Assembly: GCA_016784965.1 (NCBI GenBank)
Contig: JADHTQ010000008.1
Coordinates: 39,043-103,042, forward strand
Source: Bacteriovoracaceae bacterium
GTDB lineage: Bacteria > Bdellovibrionota > Bacteriovoracia > Bacteriovoracales > Bacteriovoracaceae
Direction: 5' to 3'
Length of the DNA stretch: 64,000 nucleotides
Positions 1-9,269 of the stretch are shown here, in pieces (position 1 is the first letter of the stretch; each line of letters opens with the position of its first letter). Below the pieces are notes generated by a model. It saw only the letters and a program-made list of their open reading frames with translations, made no database searches and was not told the DNA's origin. Position numbers and translations under genes: made by a program.

Positions 1-325
1 AAATTATACCCAAAGAGACAGATACCATTTTTATTGCCATACCCAAAAAGCCAGCAACCCACATCCAAAAAATACTTCCAGGACCTCCAGTAGAAATGGC
101 AATTGCCACCCCTGCAACACTACCAAGACCTATGGGAGTAGATATAGCTTGAGTGAATGTTTGAAAGCTAGAAATTTCTTTGTCAGTTTGCTTGACATAC
201 CTACCGATAATTATGCGGACAGCATGATAACAAAAGCGAAACTGGGGAAATAACAAATATAATGTTAAAAATACTCCAGTACCAATAAAGAAAATAACGA
301 GTGGAAGGTCCCAAATGTAATTCAT
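1..325 (-). CDS. Sodium:alanine symporter (AGCS) family protein, N-terminal part
   Basis: Partial gene running off the left edge; only the first 108 codons are present. The start is the ATG at 325, seven bases after the stop of the small transporter subunit. The N-terminus is hydrophobic (MNYIWDLPLVIFFIGTGVFL), followed by a PQFR segment and a glycine/serine-rich stretch (PIGLGSVAGVAIAISTGGPG). This matches the start of the AGCS amino-acid carrier family, Na+-coupled alanine/glycine transporters of the inner membrane. It is third in a minus-strand operon after an NSS transporter and its small subunit, so the whole unit looks like amino-acid uptake. The family call rests on recognition of the N-terminus only. 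Confidence 0.75.
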   Translation of the reverse strand, partial: MNYIWDLPLVIFFIGTGVFLTLYLLFPQFRFCYHAVRIIIGRYVKQTDKEISSFQTFTQAISTPIGLGSVAGVAIAISTGGPGSIFWMWVAGFLGMAIKMVSVSLGII

Positions 326-331
326 GTCATA

Positions 332-415
332 TCACATTTTCAGGTATCCCCACATGGTACCACCAAATAGGATTATAAATATAATGATGCCCATTATTAT
401 TGCTATAGCACTCAT
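332..415 (-). CDS. MetS-like small subunit of the NSS transporter (27 aa)
   Basis: A tiny gene of 27 codons. It starts at the ATG at 415, overlaps the stop of the NSS transporter as ATGA, and ends with TGA at 334-332. The peptide (MSAIAIIMGIIIFIILFGGT and a short MWGYLKM tail) is one transmembrane helix with a GG motif and a short polar end. This is the architecture of the MetS-type small subunits encoded directly after bacterial methionine/alanine NSS transporters such as MetP, where the subunit is needed for transport. Position, translational coupling and helix pattern agree. The exact substrate is unknown. Confidence 0.8.
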   Translation of the reverse strand: MSAIAIIMGIIIFIILFGGTMWGYLKM

Positions 416-2058
416 ACGTCTCTCCGCTGTTTAAAAAAGAAGGTAAATAGGCCGATACCTGAAAAAACAATTAAATATACGATAGGAAGTATCTTGTTTC
501 CTGACTGATAAAATTGGTAAAAAGTCCACATTAACCCTACATAAGAGACAATCCACCCACCAAATTTTATGTATCTGCTTTTGATTTTAGTTAGTCCATC
601 TTCATAGTTTTCTAGAATGAAGGATAGATATATTGAACTAATCAGCAAAAACCAGCCTCCGGTCATAAGGGCCCAAATTGGATAGCCTTCATAGGGCGTT
701 TGAACTTCTTTGATGATACTAGTAATGATAGTAAGAATGAGGGCAACGGGAGTTATGTATTTTACACAAAATATCCAAAAGCCTCGAAGTTCAATTTCTG
801 ATGTTGAGTCCATATCCTTAACAACTCGCCTTATATCGACAAACCAACCAATAAGTATTGCCTCCAAAAGTCCCACAATCACCAGACCCCAATTCATCCA
901 GTGATCTATTAAATCTAGCCAGTAAAGTCCAGCTTGAGTAGTAAATAAAGTACCTGCCAAAAATCCAACAACACATACCCAAAATGCAGTAGTTTCTCGC
1001 TTGATATTGAGGGAGTCTCGCAAGGAAGTTACAATTCCTTCAACAAGAGAAAACGCAGAATCGATTCCTAAAGTTAGCAACATAAAGAAAAACAGCACAG
1101 CAAATATCGATTGAGACATTGCTCCACCGGGCAATATGCTGATGGCGGTGGGATAGATGATAAATGCCAGTCCAGGTCCACCCTTGGCAACTTGATCAAT
1201 CGGTTGATTTGTAGAAACCGCCAGATATCCTAGAACTGAAAAAATGGCAAAGCCAGCTAAAAATGATGTTAAGCAGTTGGCAAACGATACCACCCACGCG
1301 TTGGTATTAATATCTGACTCTCTTGGCAGATAAGAGGCATAGGCAATCATGACCCCGAATCCCAGGGAGAGGGAGAAAAATATTTGTCCATAGGCCGCAA
1401 GCCACACCCCCGGATCAAGTAATTTAGCAAAATCTGGAGTTAAATAATAATTGAGACCACCAGCTGCTCCTTTAAGGGTGACGCCTCTAATAATTAAGAT
1501 GAGTAGTAGTAACCAAGGTAGACCGACGGTCCAAGTTACGACTTTACCGACGACCCCGACTCCTTTAAAAATGATAAAAAAGACGGCCAACCAGGTTAAA
1601 AAATTGCCCAATACAATGGGCCATTGAATTCCGCCCAAAACCCCGATGCCACTACTTAAGCCTAAGATATTTTTATAAAAGAAAGATCCTTCACGTCCGG
1701 CCCAGCTTACTCCAAATGAATGGTACAAATAATTCCACGCCCACCCCATAATAACGGTGTAATATATGGTAATCATTGACGCGACTGCCAGTGAGATCCA
1801 CCCGATATAGTTGGATCTATCATTTACCATACCGTATGCTTCAGTAGGTCCTTTTTGGGAGCGTACACCCAAGTAATACTCCAGGGCCACCAGTGGTACC
1901 CCCGTCGTTATAAGAGCAATGATATAAGGAATGAAAAATGCCCCGCCTCCATTAGAGTAGGCCATGTAAGGGAATCGCCACACGTTGCCAAGGCCAATGG
2001 CTGACCCTATTGCTGCCATCAGGAAGGCGCTCCGTTTGTCCCATCTTTCTCTTGCCAT
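412..2058 (-). CDS. Neurotransmitter:sodium symporter (NSS/SNF) family amino-acid transporter
   Basis: A 548-residue inner-membrane transporter with the LeuT fold. The family signature GLGNVWRFPY lies at residues 22-31 in TM1, where sodium and the substrate amino-group contacts sit, and is followed by the NGGGAF segment. About eleven to twelve hydrophobic helices follow, and the length is typical of bacterial NSS proteins. The ATG start is preceded by GGGAG. The stop overlaps the small MetS-like gene, and an AGCS symporter follows, so this is probably the lead gene of an amino-acid uptake operon. The MetS partner hints at methionine or alanine as substrate, but this is inference. Confidence 0.93.
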   Translation of the reverse strand: MARERWDKRSAFLMAAIGSAIGLGNVWRFPYMAYSNGGGAFFIPYIIALITTGVPLVALEYYLGVRSQKGPTEAYGMVNDRSNYIGWISLAVASMITIYYTVIMGWAWNYLYHSFGVSWAGREGSFFYKNILGLSSGIGVLGGIQWPIVLGNFLTWLAVFFIIFKGVGVVGKVVTWTVGLPWLLLLILIIRGVTLKGAAGGLNYYLTPDFAKLLDPGVWLAAYGQIFFSLSLGFGVMIAYASYLPRESDINTNAWVVSFANCLTSFLAGFAIFSVLGYLAVSTNQPIDQVAKGGPGLAFIIYPTAISILPGGAMSQSIFAVLFFFMLLTLGIDSAFSLVEGIVTSLRDSLNIKRETTAFWVCVVGFLAGTLFTTQAGLYWLDLIDHWMNWGLVIVGLLEAILIGWFVDIRRVVKDMDSTSEIELRGFWIFCVKYITPVALILTIITSIIKEVQTPYEGYPIWALMTGGWFLLISSIYLSFILENYEDGLTKIKSRYIKFGGWIVSYVGLMWTFYQFYQSGNKILPIVYLIVFSGIGLFTFFFKQRRDV

Positions 2059-2308
2059 ACAATTTCTCCCATCAAATTTGGTAGTGTTGTTATTATAAAA
2101 GTATTTATAGTTCTATGAAATTATTCACAATTACGTGGAAAAGGTCAATAAATCCGATCAAATAATTAGAATAAATGTGTAAATATGAAAAGTTGTTATT
2201 TAGATGTTGCGCAGCGTCAAGAGTTAGTGTAGTATGTGCACAAATTCTACAACTAAATATATGAGTTAAGCATTAGATTGCATCAATCTTACCTTCTTGG
2301 AGAGCAAT

Positions 2309-3793
2309 ATGAAGATCAATAATATCACAAAAGTATGTATCCTTTTTTTTCTAATGATATCAGCACCTTATTCTGGAGTTCTTGCTGATAATAGCAGTGA
2401 CCAAAAGACCAAAAGTTTTAAAGTTTTATCGCTTCACTCATGGGCGGTTAGGGCCTATATTGAGGTCGGATCGGACTTATTAGGCTTTATATCTGGAGGT
2501 ATTACTGACGGCACATATAGCGGCTCTATCGATTTTGCTTCAGATATTGACATACGCATGAAGATGTTTCCTAAGTTAATTTCAAGTACAGGTGCAGATA
2601 TTGTTTTTATCCAAGAGACCTGGGGGGAGCTTGGTAAACAGTTGACTGATGCGCTTGCCAAAGAAGGATACACTAACAAAATACAGCTTGCAGAATACAA
2701 TCCACCAAAATTTAATGCCCGAGATGGTGTATTTCAAAAAGAATTGACTATTTTTGGAGAGCAGCTTTGGCGTCCATTTACTAAAGGATTGGATTTTGGT
2801 TTTGGACGTCGCTACAGGCCAGTTTGGGGAGAAGATTTTTTTAAATCTACTTATCGGGGGATTGCACGTTATTATAGTTCTGTGCTTGATGGTCGCTTTT
2901 GGACTTTTGCTGAAGATGAAGAAGATTTTCGCTTTGCGGAATATGGCCTGTCTTTGATCTCAGATATCAAAAAAATTCGGACAAATATGGGTAATGGACT
3001 CCTAATTGTTTCAAAAGAGAAGTTTAAAATCGCTGATAGCTCTGAGTGTAAAACAGAGCAAATGCGTTTTCATAAATACACGACATTTGATGAAGTTTTT
3101 ACAATGAAAGGTGCGATTAAAACCTGTGTAGAGATTCCAGGTGTTGGGATTGTGGAGCTTTATAATTCTCACTTGGGAGCTGCTGACTGGGTAGCCGGAG
3201 ATAAGACTAAGGCAGGATATTTTGATGCAGAAATGGACTCTAAGAGGGCAATTCAGGCAAAGGAGTTGGCTAACTTTATTAACGAAACACATGATCCTAA
3301 TAGACCAATGATTGCAGGTATTTCTCTTGGTACTCACTATTTTAAAGTAGTTGACGGAGAATTTGATCCACAACAATTGTCTACAGAATACTCTTATATG
3401 GTCGGTGATGCCAAGGGGCGTGTTGAAAATGACAACGAAGATACTGTGGGATTTATTGATACCTTTGCTGCTGTTCATTATAATAAAAAAGGAAGTGAGT
3501 ATAGTTATCTAAGGCCTGCATATACTGGAAATGCCGACGAAAATGAGGCGATGGTTGAATATGGTTGGTTTGCAGATGAGCCAAAAATGACCTCTGATCA
3601 CATATTTGTATCACCAAATAACAGCTTTGTTCCTTCAGAGTCGGAGTTATTTTTAAATGAAGACATAACAGATGATACTTTGGCCAAAGTGGGTATAGAT
3701 GTAGAACAATTGCTTCAAAGTGCAGAAGCTGCAAGCTATCCAAAAAGGCTGGTTACCCACTACGGAGTATTGACCACATTTGAAGTGAAGTAA
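2309..3793 (+). CDS. Exported endonuclease/exonuclease/phosphatase (EEP)-fold protein, sphingomyelinase-like, with eroded catalytic motifs
   Basis: The start is the ATG at 2309, with GGAG at 2299-2302; an in-frame TTG at 2297 lacks such a site. A signal peptide ends near GVLA, giving a 494-aa precursor. The EEP order is recognisable: KVLSLHSW, then IVFIQETWGE (metal-binding Glu), GNGLLIVSK, ELYNSHLGA (catalytic-site His), RPMIAGISLG and finally TSDHIFV (terminal SDH). It resembles secreted neutral sphingomyelinases and phospholipases C. Two expected elements differ. The N-terminal Asn position reads LHSW, and the GDxN motif reads GISL, so the metal-chelating Asp and Asn are absent. The protein may be inactive as a classical hydrolase or have changed chemistry. 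Confidence 0.7.
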   Translation: MKINNITKVCILFFLMISAPYSGVLADNSSDQKTKSFKVLSLHSWAVRAYIEVGSDLLGFISGGITDGTYSGSIDFASDIDIRMKMFPKLISSTGADIVFIQETWGELGKQLTDALAKEGYTNKIQLAEYNPPKFNARDGVFQKELTIFGEQLWRPFTKGLDFGFGRRYRPVWGEDFFKSTYRGIARYYSSVLDGRFWTFAEDEEDFRFAEYGLSLISDIKKIRTNMGNGLLIVSKEKFKIADSSECKTEQMRFHKYTTFDEVFTMKGAIKTCVEIPGVGIVELYNSHLGAADWVAGDKTKAGYFDAEMDSKRAIQAKELANFINETHDPNRPMIAGISLGTHYFKVVDGEFDPQQLSTEYSYMVGDAKGRVENDNEDTVGFIDTFAAVHYNKKGSEYSYLRPAYTGNADENEAMVEYGWFADEPKMTSDHIFVSPNNSFVPSESELFLNEDITDDTLAKVGIDVEQLLQSAEAASYPKRLVTHYGVLTTFEVK

Positions 3794-3814
3794 TTAATTC
3801 AATTTGCGGGGAGT

Positions 3815-5005
3815 TTACCTATAAAGAAGGCAATTGGATCTATTACTTAAAAATAGGTCCATCTGCTTTTGTTCAAGACTAATTAACTCCTCAAAACTAC
3901 CAAGGGATTCAACCCATTTTCTAATTTTATCACTACCGTTTATTACATCTATCGGGAGGATATCGTTTTCATACTCATAGGGAGGACTCTTCCACAAAAA
4001 ATCAGCTCCCAAGTGTTTATACAAAAACTGACAGAGAAATTGCCCCAATTTCCAGGGTCTAAACTTCAATCTATCCACCACGTGAATCTGGTATCCTCCA
4101 CAAGAAATTTCTGCATGTTTTTGAAACGTCGGCATATAATACAGAGGACGAAGAATAAATCCTTCCAGATCTGTTTTTTTAAGTTCTCTAAGCAGTACTT
4201 CTAAAAGCTCAAACGGCTTAATTTTAGGGTGACCGATAATTTCCAAGCTTCTAGTGGTGCCACGTCCTTCTGAGATATTGGTTCCCTCAAAAAGTACTGT
4301 TGCTACAAAGGGAAATGCTGCATCCACTGTAGGAAGGTTGGGAGAGGGCAGGACCCAAGGCAGTTTAGTATCTTCAAAAAACATGTTGCGCTGCCATCCA
4401 TTCATCGGAATAACGGTTAGGTTACACTGGGTATTGCAATAAAGCTGACTAAAGCGAGCGATTTCACCCATGGTCATACCATGACGCACCGGGATCGGGT
4501 GGTGTCCCACAAAAGATTGAAACTCCTCCTCCCGAATATTCCCTTCAATTATGTCTCCGCCGATAGGATTGGGGCGATCTAAGACTACGACGTCAATATC
4601 CTGCTTTCCACATGCCTCCATTGCATACGCCATGGTCGTAATATAGGTATAGATCCTACATCCCACGTCCTGAAGGTCGATAATCAAAGTATCTATCCCC
4701 TCTAACATTTCTGGAGTTGGGATGCGCGTATCTGAATACAAACTGTAAACTGGAAGCTTGAAATATGGGTGAGTGAAGTTAGAGGACTCGATCATATTAT
4801 CTTGCACGTCAGTAACTAGTCCGTGTTGCGGGCCAAATAATTTGATCAACCGGTCAGAGAAGATTTTTTTGAGGTGAGTTATCCCGATCTCATAATTATC
4901 ATCTACTGAAGCACTGTGGCAAAGGTAGCCAATGTTGCCTTTGATGCTATTTTTCCATTTGTTATCATTGATAAGCTCCATTAAACCAGTTGTTGTGCGT
5001 GTCAT
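3815..5005 (-). CDS. DUF1343/GH171 protein, NamZ-like exo-beta-N-acetylmuramidase
   Basis: A 396-aa protein matching the DUF1343 family, whose characterised member NamZ removes terminal N-acetylmuramic acid from peptidoglycan fragments. Diagnostic segments are FGPQHGL near residue 56, the IDLQDVGCRIYTYITTM block, VVLDRPNPIGG, VRHGMTMGE, LPWVLPSPNLPT and FEGTNISEGRGTT. No signal peptide is visible at the N-terminus (MTRTTTGLMELINDNKW), whereas many relatives are secreted or lipoproteins. This copy probably acts on muropeptides in the cytoplasm, for instance those taken up from degraded cell wall. It converges with the upstream EEP gene and is divergent from thyA. Confidence 0.85.
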   Translation of the reverse strand: MTRTTTGLMELINDNKWKNSIKGNIGYLCHSASVDDNYEIGITHLKKIFSDRLIKLFGPQHGLVTDVQDNMIESSNFTHPYFKLPVYSLYSDTRIPTPEMLEGIDTLIIDLQDVGCRIYTYITTMAYAMEACGKQDIDVVVLDRPNPIGGDIIEGNIREEEFQSFVGHHPIPVRHGMTMGEIARFSQLYCNTQCNLTVIPMNGWQRNMFFEDTKLPWVLPSPNLPTVDAAFPFVATVLFEGTNISEGRGTTRSLEIIGHPKIKPFELLEVLLRELKKTDLEGFILRPLYYMPTFQKHAEISCGGYQIHVVDRLKFRPWKLGQFLCQFLYKHLGADFLWKSPPYEYENDILPIDVINGSDKIRKWVESLGSFEELISLEQKQMDLFLSNRSNCLLYR

Positions 5006-5103
5006 TGTAACTATCCAAAAAAACTTTAAAGTTGAAAAAGGGTTGTATTAGAAATATTGTCATATTTTAACAAAAACTACTAATAAAATTAAATGGAGCT
5101 AAC

Positions 5104-5898
5104 GTGAAGCAGTATTTGCAGCTTGTCCAACATGTAATGGATAATGGGATTGAAAAATCTGATAGAACGGGGACTGGAACCATCTCTGTTTTTGGACATC
5201 AAACTCGCTATAATTTGCGCGAAGGTTTTCCACTGGTCACTACAAAAAAGTGCCATTTAAGATCAATAATCCATGAGCTTCTTTGGTTTTTAAGCGGTGA
5301 CACAAATATCAAATATCTAAAAGATAACAAGGTAAGAATCTGGAACGAGTGGGCCGATGAAAACGGTGATTTGGGGCCTGTGTATGGGGCCCAATGGCGA
5401 AGGTGGCTTGGCAGCGATGGCAAAACATATGATCAGATAGAGGAGTTGATATCTCAAATTAAATCAAACCCCGACTCTAGAAGGTTAATTGTCAGCGGAT
5501 GGAATGTAGGAGAGTTGTCTAAGATGGCCTTGCCACCCTGTCACGCCTTTATGCAATTTTATGTGGCAGGTGAAGAGCTTTCTTGTCAGCTCTATCAGCG
5601 CTCAGCAGATGTTTTTTTAGGAGTGCCATTTAATGTGGCATCCTATGCTCTTTTAACCATGATGATTGCTCAGGTGTGTGACCTAAAGGTTGGAGAGTTT
5701 GTTCATACTTTAGGTGATGCCCACCTCTATCTAAATCACTTGGAGCAGGCCAAACTACAGCTGTCGCGTAGTCCTTTTAAGTTACCCACCATGAAGCTTA
5801 ACCCTGAAATTAAAAATATTTTTGAATTTCGCTACGGCGATTTTGAGTTGGTGGACTACCAAAGTCACCCAACTATCAAGGCGGAGATAGCGGTATGA
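5104..5898 (+). CDS. thyA: Thymidylate synthase
   Basis: A 264-residue enzyme, the same length as the E. coli protein and closely similar throughout. It methylates dUMP to dTMP using methylene-tetrahydrofolate. Visible signatures are DRTGTGT near the N-terminus, [20 protein letters not shown], the catalytic cysteine in PPCHAF (near residue 146), [13 protein letters not shown], and GDAHLYLNH. Translation starts at the GTG at 5104 behind GGAG at 5095-5098. The stop overlaps the ATG of folA (ATGA), so the enzyme that consumes methylene-THF and the enzyme that recycles the resulting dihydrofolate are translationally coupled. Confidence 0.98.
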   Translation: MKQYLQLVQHVMDNGIEKSDRTGTGTISVFGHQTRYNLREGFPLVTTKKCHLRSIIHELLWFLSGDTNIKYLKDNKVRIWNEWADENGDLGPVYGAQWRRWLGSDGKTYDQIEELISQIKSNPDSRRLIVSGWNVGELSKMALPPCHAFMQFYVAGEELSCQLYQRSADVFLGVPFNVASYALLTMMIAQVCDLKVGEFVHTLGDAHLYLNHLEQAKLQLSRSPFKLPTMKLNPEIKNIFEFRYGDFELVDYQSHPTIKAEIAV

Positions 5899-6389
5899 TT
5901 ATTTCTATGATAGTGGCAATTGGCAATAATAGAGAAATTGGCCTAAACAATAAAATGCTTTGGCATGTGCGCGAAGATTTTAAAAATTTTAAACGTATTA
6001 CCATGGGTCACCACTTGGTAATGGGTAGAAAAACGTTTGAATCAATCGGGAAGCCCCTGCCTGGGAGAGACACGATTATTGTTACAAGAAATAAATCATA
6101 TAAACAAAAGGACTGTTTGGTCGCCCATAGTCTGCAAGATGCGGTTTTGATGGCCAAAAATGCTGGTGAAGAAGAGTTATTTATTTTGGGGGGAGCTCAA
6201 ATATATGAGCAAGCCTTAGAGTTAGCTTCCAAAATACATTTATCTAGGATAGACTTTGAGGGAGAGGCAGATGCATATTTTCCTCAATTTGAACACCTGG
6301 AATGGAAAAAAACTCAATCTGTAGAGCATGAGGCAATCAATGATACACCATCTTGGCGGTATGAAGTTTTAGAAAAAGTGGGAATTTAA
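5895..6389 (+). CDS. folA: Dihydrofolate reductase
   Basis: A 164-aa cytoplasmic enzyme that reduces dihydrofolate to tetrahydrofolate with NADPH. The N-terminal [14 protein letters not shown], the MLWHVREDF segment carrying the catalytic acidic residue, [16 protein letters not shown] (NADPH contact), and [12 protein letters not shown] are all in place. It overlaps thyA by four bases and is followed two bases later by a plsC-like gene, forming a compact three-gene operon. Coupling to ThyA makes sense because ThyA is the main producer of dihydrofolate. Confidence 0.97.
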   Translation: MIISMIVAIGNNREIGLNNKMLWHVREDFKNFKRITMGHHLVMGRKTFESIGKPLPGRDTIIVTRNKSYKQKDCLVAHSLQDAVLMAKNAGEEELFILGGAQIYEQALELASKIHLSRIDFEGEADAYFPQFEHLEWKKTQSVEHEAINDTPSWRYEVLEKVGI

Positions 6390-6391
6390 TT

Positions 6392-7096
6392 GTGATATTT
6401 GTGGTTCGCGTGGTTATTTTTTTTGTATTTATGTTTTTCAGTACGCTCATTGCACTAATCGTTAGCCTTTTAAGACCATTTGATCCAATGAATACTTGGT
6501 TTGCGGCCAAAATATTTGGATATGGTTCATTTTTTATCTTGGGCCTCGATTTAGATATTACGGGGGAAGAGTTTTTAAATTCTAGTCGTCCCTGTATATT
6601 TATCTCAAACCACCAATCAAACTTTGATATCTTTCCCTGTACCCGTATTGTCCCACAAAGGACAGTGAGTATGGGTAAAAAAAGTATGAAATATATCCCT
6701 CTTTTTGGAATAATGTATTGGTTTGCAGGCAACATTCTCATCGATAGAAAAAACAAGAAAAAGGCACTGTCGACTATGAATGCTGCATCTGTGGCATTAA
6801 CAAATAAGAAAACATCAATTTGGATCTTTCCAGAAGGTACAAGAAATCATGGTAAGGGCCTTCTCCATTTCAAGCGAGGCGCGTTTTATACAGCAATTGA
6901 TGCCCAAGTACCAGTTGTTCCGGTATGTCTAAGTAGTCACAAAAACTTAAATTTTAACAAGTTTAAAAGTGGAACGGTCAAAATCAGAGTGCTTGATCCC
7001 ATTTTGACCAAAGGTCTAGGCCCTGATGATGCCAGAGAGCTTTCTGTAAAATGTCGGGATTTGATCAAGGCTTCACTAGATGTATTAGATAACTAA
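6392..7096 (+). CDS. plsC: 1-acyl-sn-glycerol-3-phosphate acyltransferase (PlsC family)
   Basis: A 234-aa membrane-associated acyltransferase of phospholipid synthesis. It carries the NHQSNFD motif (HX4D catalytic pair), an IPLFG/IDRKNKKKA region, and the substrate-binding FPEGTRNHG motif. The N-terminus contains one to two hydrophobic segments. The start is the GTG at 6392, two bases after the folA stop, so it should be co-translated with thyA-folA. The fusion of a phospholipid gene to a folate operon has no obvious metabolic reason. It converges with the next gene, leaving four bases between them. Confidence 0.93.
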   Translation: MIFVVRVVIFFVFMFFSTLIALIVSLLRPFDPMNTWFAAKIFGYGSFFILGLDLDITGEEFLNSSRPCIFISNHQSNFDIFPCTRIVPQRTVSMGKKSMKYIPLFGIMYWFAGNILIDRKNKKKALSTMNAASVALTNKKTSIWIFPEGTRNHGKGLLHFKRGAFYTAIDAQVPVVPVCLSSHKNLNFNKFKSGTVKIRVLDPILTKGLGPDDARELSVKCRDLIKASLDVLDN

Positions 7097-7100
7097 GAAT

Positions 7101-8138
7101 TTACTCTTCTTCCGTCTTTTTTGCCTTTTTCTTTTTCTTCGTCTTTTTTACCTTGGGACTGTCTTCACTATCAGCTTCTTTTTTTTCTCTTTCTTCTTTT
7201 TCTTTTCTCTCTTTTCTTTTCTTTCTACGCCTCAATCGCTCTTCATCTTCATCATCTTTATCATCTTTATCATCTTTATCATCCTTAACACTGTCATCTT
7301 TTCTTCTTTTTTTCTTCTTCTTTTTTTTCTTTTTCTCTTTTTTCTCATCTTCACTATCGTCATCATCTTCTTCGTCATCGGCTTCCAAGTGATTTTTGAG
7401 ATTTCTCATTAGGTCAGCTGCAGCATCTTTTGCCACTATCTTAAGTAGCTTATAACCCAAAAAAGCAAAAACTGGTGCAACAATAGGTACTAAAATTGCA
7501 GAAAAACTAAGGTACTCTGTAAGCGTTAACAAAGCGCCAACCTCAGAAGCAGCAATCAACGATAAGACAATTTTTTTTCTTCTAACTACAAAATAAAGTA
7601 GAGCGAGAAAGGACAATATCGATATTGCAAATATAAAGGGCTTGGTTTGAGGAGCATTGGCCATTAGCTCCATAAGTAAAAAGGGAAAACGTATAATATT
7701 AAAGAACTTTTGAGTGCCGCTTTCATATTTGTTGAAATAGATTCCCTCAAAGTGGTACATGTGCAAAAGGGCGTTATCAAATCTGCTTATGTTCTGTCTA
7801 AAATCTTTGCATAAAAAGGCAAATTGGGGTTCTTCAATTGGACACAGACCCTTATATATAGTGATAAATACCTTTTTTTTGGCCTTAGTGTTTACAATGA
7901 TTTCTTTATTTTTTTTTCGTTTGTAAGCTTTGATGTTCCAACTATATTGCTCTAAGAAAGCGTGTATACACCTTTTGCGAAGCTCTAAATTCTTTATAAT
8001 AGAGTCAGTGTCTTTATAAAAATCAAGTTCTTTAATAAAATCACAGAGATCTTCTCGATCCTCGAACTCAAGTTTTTGAGGGTAGGAGTTTGGAATGCAA
8101 AAAAGAGTAATCAACAAAATGAATGCAATATTTTTCAT
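7101..8138 (-). CDS. Exported membrane protein with highly charged Lys/Asp/Glu C-terminal tail, unknown function
   Basis: I do not recognise this 345-aa protein. It has an N-terminal signal peptide (MKNIAFILLITLFCIPNSYP), a polar region of about 140 residues, two to three hydrophobic helices around residues 155-235, then about 110 residues made almost entirely of Lys, Asp, Glu and Arg. The tail contains a DDK tandem repeat encoded by a 9-bp repeat at about 7256-7290, which would be prone to slippage. The layout suggests an inner-membrane protein with a disordered charged extension. It overlaps nothing and ends four bases from plsC. Confidence 0.75.
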   Translation of the reverse strand: MKNIAFILLITLFCIPNSYPQKLEFEDREDLCDFIKELDFYKDTDSIIKNLELRKRCIHAFLEQYSWNIKAYKRKKNKEIIVNTKAKKKVFITIYKGLCPIEEPQFAFLCKDFRQNISRFDNALLHMYHFEGIYFNKYESGTQKFFNIIRFPFLLMELMANAPQTKPFIFAISILSFLALLYFVVRRKKIVLSLIAASEVGALLTLTEYLSFSAILVPIVAPVFAFLGYKLLKIVAKDAAADLMRNLKNHLEADDEEDDDDSEDEKKEKKKKKKKKKRRKDDSVKDDKDDKDDKDDEDEERLRRRKKRKERKEKEEREKKEADSEDSPKVKKTKKKKKAKKTEEE

Positions 8139-8144
8139 AAATAG

Positions 8145-9269
8145 TTATTTTAGTTCCAATCCATATTTATTAAAATATTTTAGCATAATTTTTGTCGCAT
8201 CGGGACCTTTTTCATCATTAAATTTATAATCGCCGTCCCCACCACTCCAGGCATGGCCCATTTGGTCTACACTGTAGCGTACAGTAAGTGGCTTGTCGCC
8301 GCTCATCCATGTATAGGTGGTGTAACTATACTTGTCGCCTGTGCTTTTTACAAGCTCTTTTGAGATGGAATAGTTCATTGACAGATTATAGAGGCCATCA
8401 TCTAAAAAGTCGTTAAAAATACTAAACTGTCGTGCAATTTGTTCGGAGTGTTTTATATCCATTTGTCCGTTTGTGCCTTGAAAAATAATTGTAGGCATCA
8501 CTTTTTTACCATATGTAGGTATTCCTGAAGAACACATAAAACCAGATCTACCGCTCACTGCTGGATCGACATTACTTCCTTCTTTTGTGATCCTTGTTAA
8601 CTCATCCATATCAAACCAGGAAAGAGCGGCGGCAATATACATTACACCATGGTGAATTCCCACGGCCTTAAACGTTCTGGGATAGCAATTGGCCAAATTA
8701 GAGGCCATGGAGCCACCGGCACTCATGCCCATTAAGAATGCACTATCTCGCTCTAAATCATATTCTCTTGTGATCCGACTTATCATCTTGACAACAATAT
8801 CCATCTCGTTTTTAAAGACAACCCTCGGACTAATGTCCCAAAAGTCTACAAAATCTGAAAGATAAGGGAATGCACGCACTTGGTTGATGGGGATAAACCA
8901 GTTCCAGCATTTGTATTCATTGGCAGTTTTTGATTGTATTGGAAATAAAATGGGAAAGCCGTGCTGTTCAGACTGTTCGAACATTCTGCTTCCTCTGGCA
9001 AAGTCCTCTGGCTTCTGCATGCAACCATGCAACATCACTACAAGCGATCTGTTCTTCTTACTCTCAAAGGACTTTGGGACGTACAGGTAATAACGTCCGA
9101 GTCCATAATCTAACTCCATTCCGACGTGTTCGATTTGTCCCTCAATCCACTGACCGGCAACAGGTGCACCTTCAAGTGATGAGTTTGCAAGTGAAGAGCT
9201 TGAATGAGAATTGAATGAATATAAAGATAGGGCCATCAAAGATACAAATGTTAGTAAGAATTTGTTCAT
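8145..9269 (-). CDS. Secreted PHB depolymerase-family esterase
   Basis: The ATG at 9269 is chosen because AAGGAGG lies at 9278-9284 and the peptide begins with a clear signal sequence (MNKFLLTFVSLMALSLYSF); a longer open frame to 9374 lacks both. The 374-aa precursor has the alpha/beta-hydrolase features of the esterase_PHB family: VVMLHGCMQKPEDFA (oxyanion region), the nucleophile Ser183 in GMSAGG, and His339 in GHAWSGGD. Paired cysteines suggest an extracytoplasmic enzyme. The family hydrolyses polyhydroxybutyrate or other esters such as feruloyl and acetyl-xylan esters. The divergent operon carries hydroxybutyrate-type genes, which favours a PHB-like substrate, by inference. Confidence 0.85.
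   Translation of the reverse strand: MNKFLLTFVSLMALSLYSFNSHSSSSLANSSLEGAPVAGQWIEGQIEHVGMELDYGLGRYYLYVPKSFESKKNRSLVVMLHGCMQKPEDFARGSRMFEQSEQHGFPILFPIQSKTANEYKCWNWFIPINQVRAFPYLSDFVDFWDISPRVVFKNEMDIVVKMISRITREYDLERDSAFLMGMSAGGSMASNLANCYPRTFKAVGIHHGVMYIAAALSWFDMDELTRITKEGSNVDPAVSGRSGFMCSSGIPTYGKKVMPTIIFQGTNGQMDIKHSEQIARQFSIFNDFLDDGLYNLSMNYSISKELVKSTGDKYSYTTYTWMSGDKPLTVRYSVDQMGHAWSGGDGDYKFNDEKGPDATKIMLKYFNKYGLELK

Noticed and set aside
7153..7392. Serine-rich plus-strand ORF
   Set aside because: It is the complement of the Lys/Asp/Glu-rich coding tail on the minus strand.
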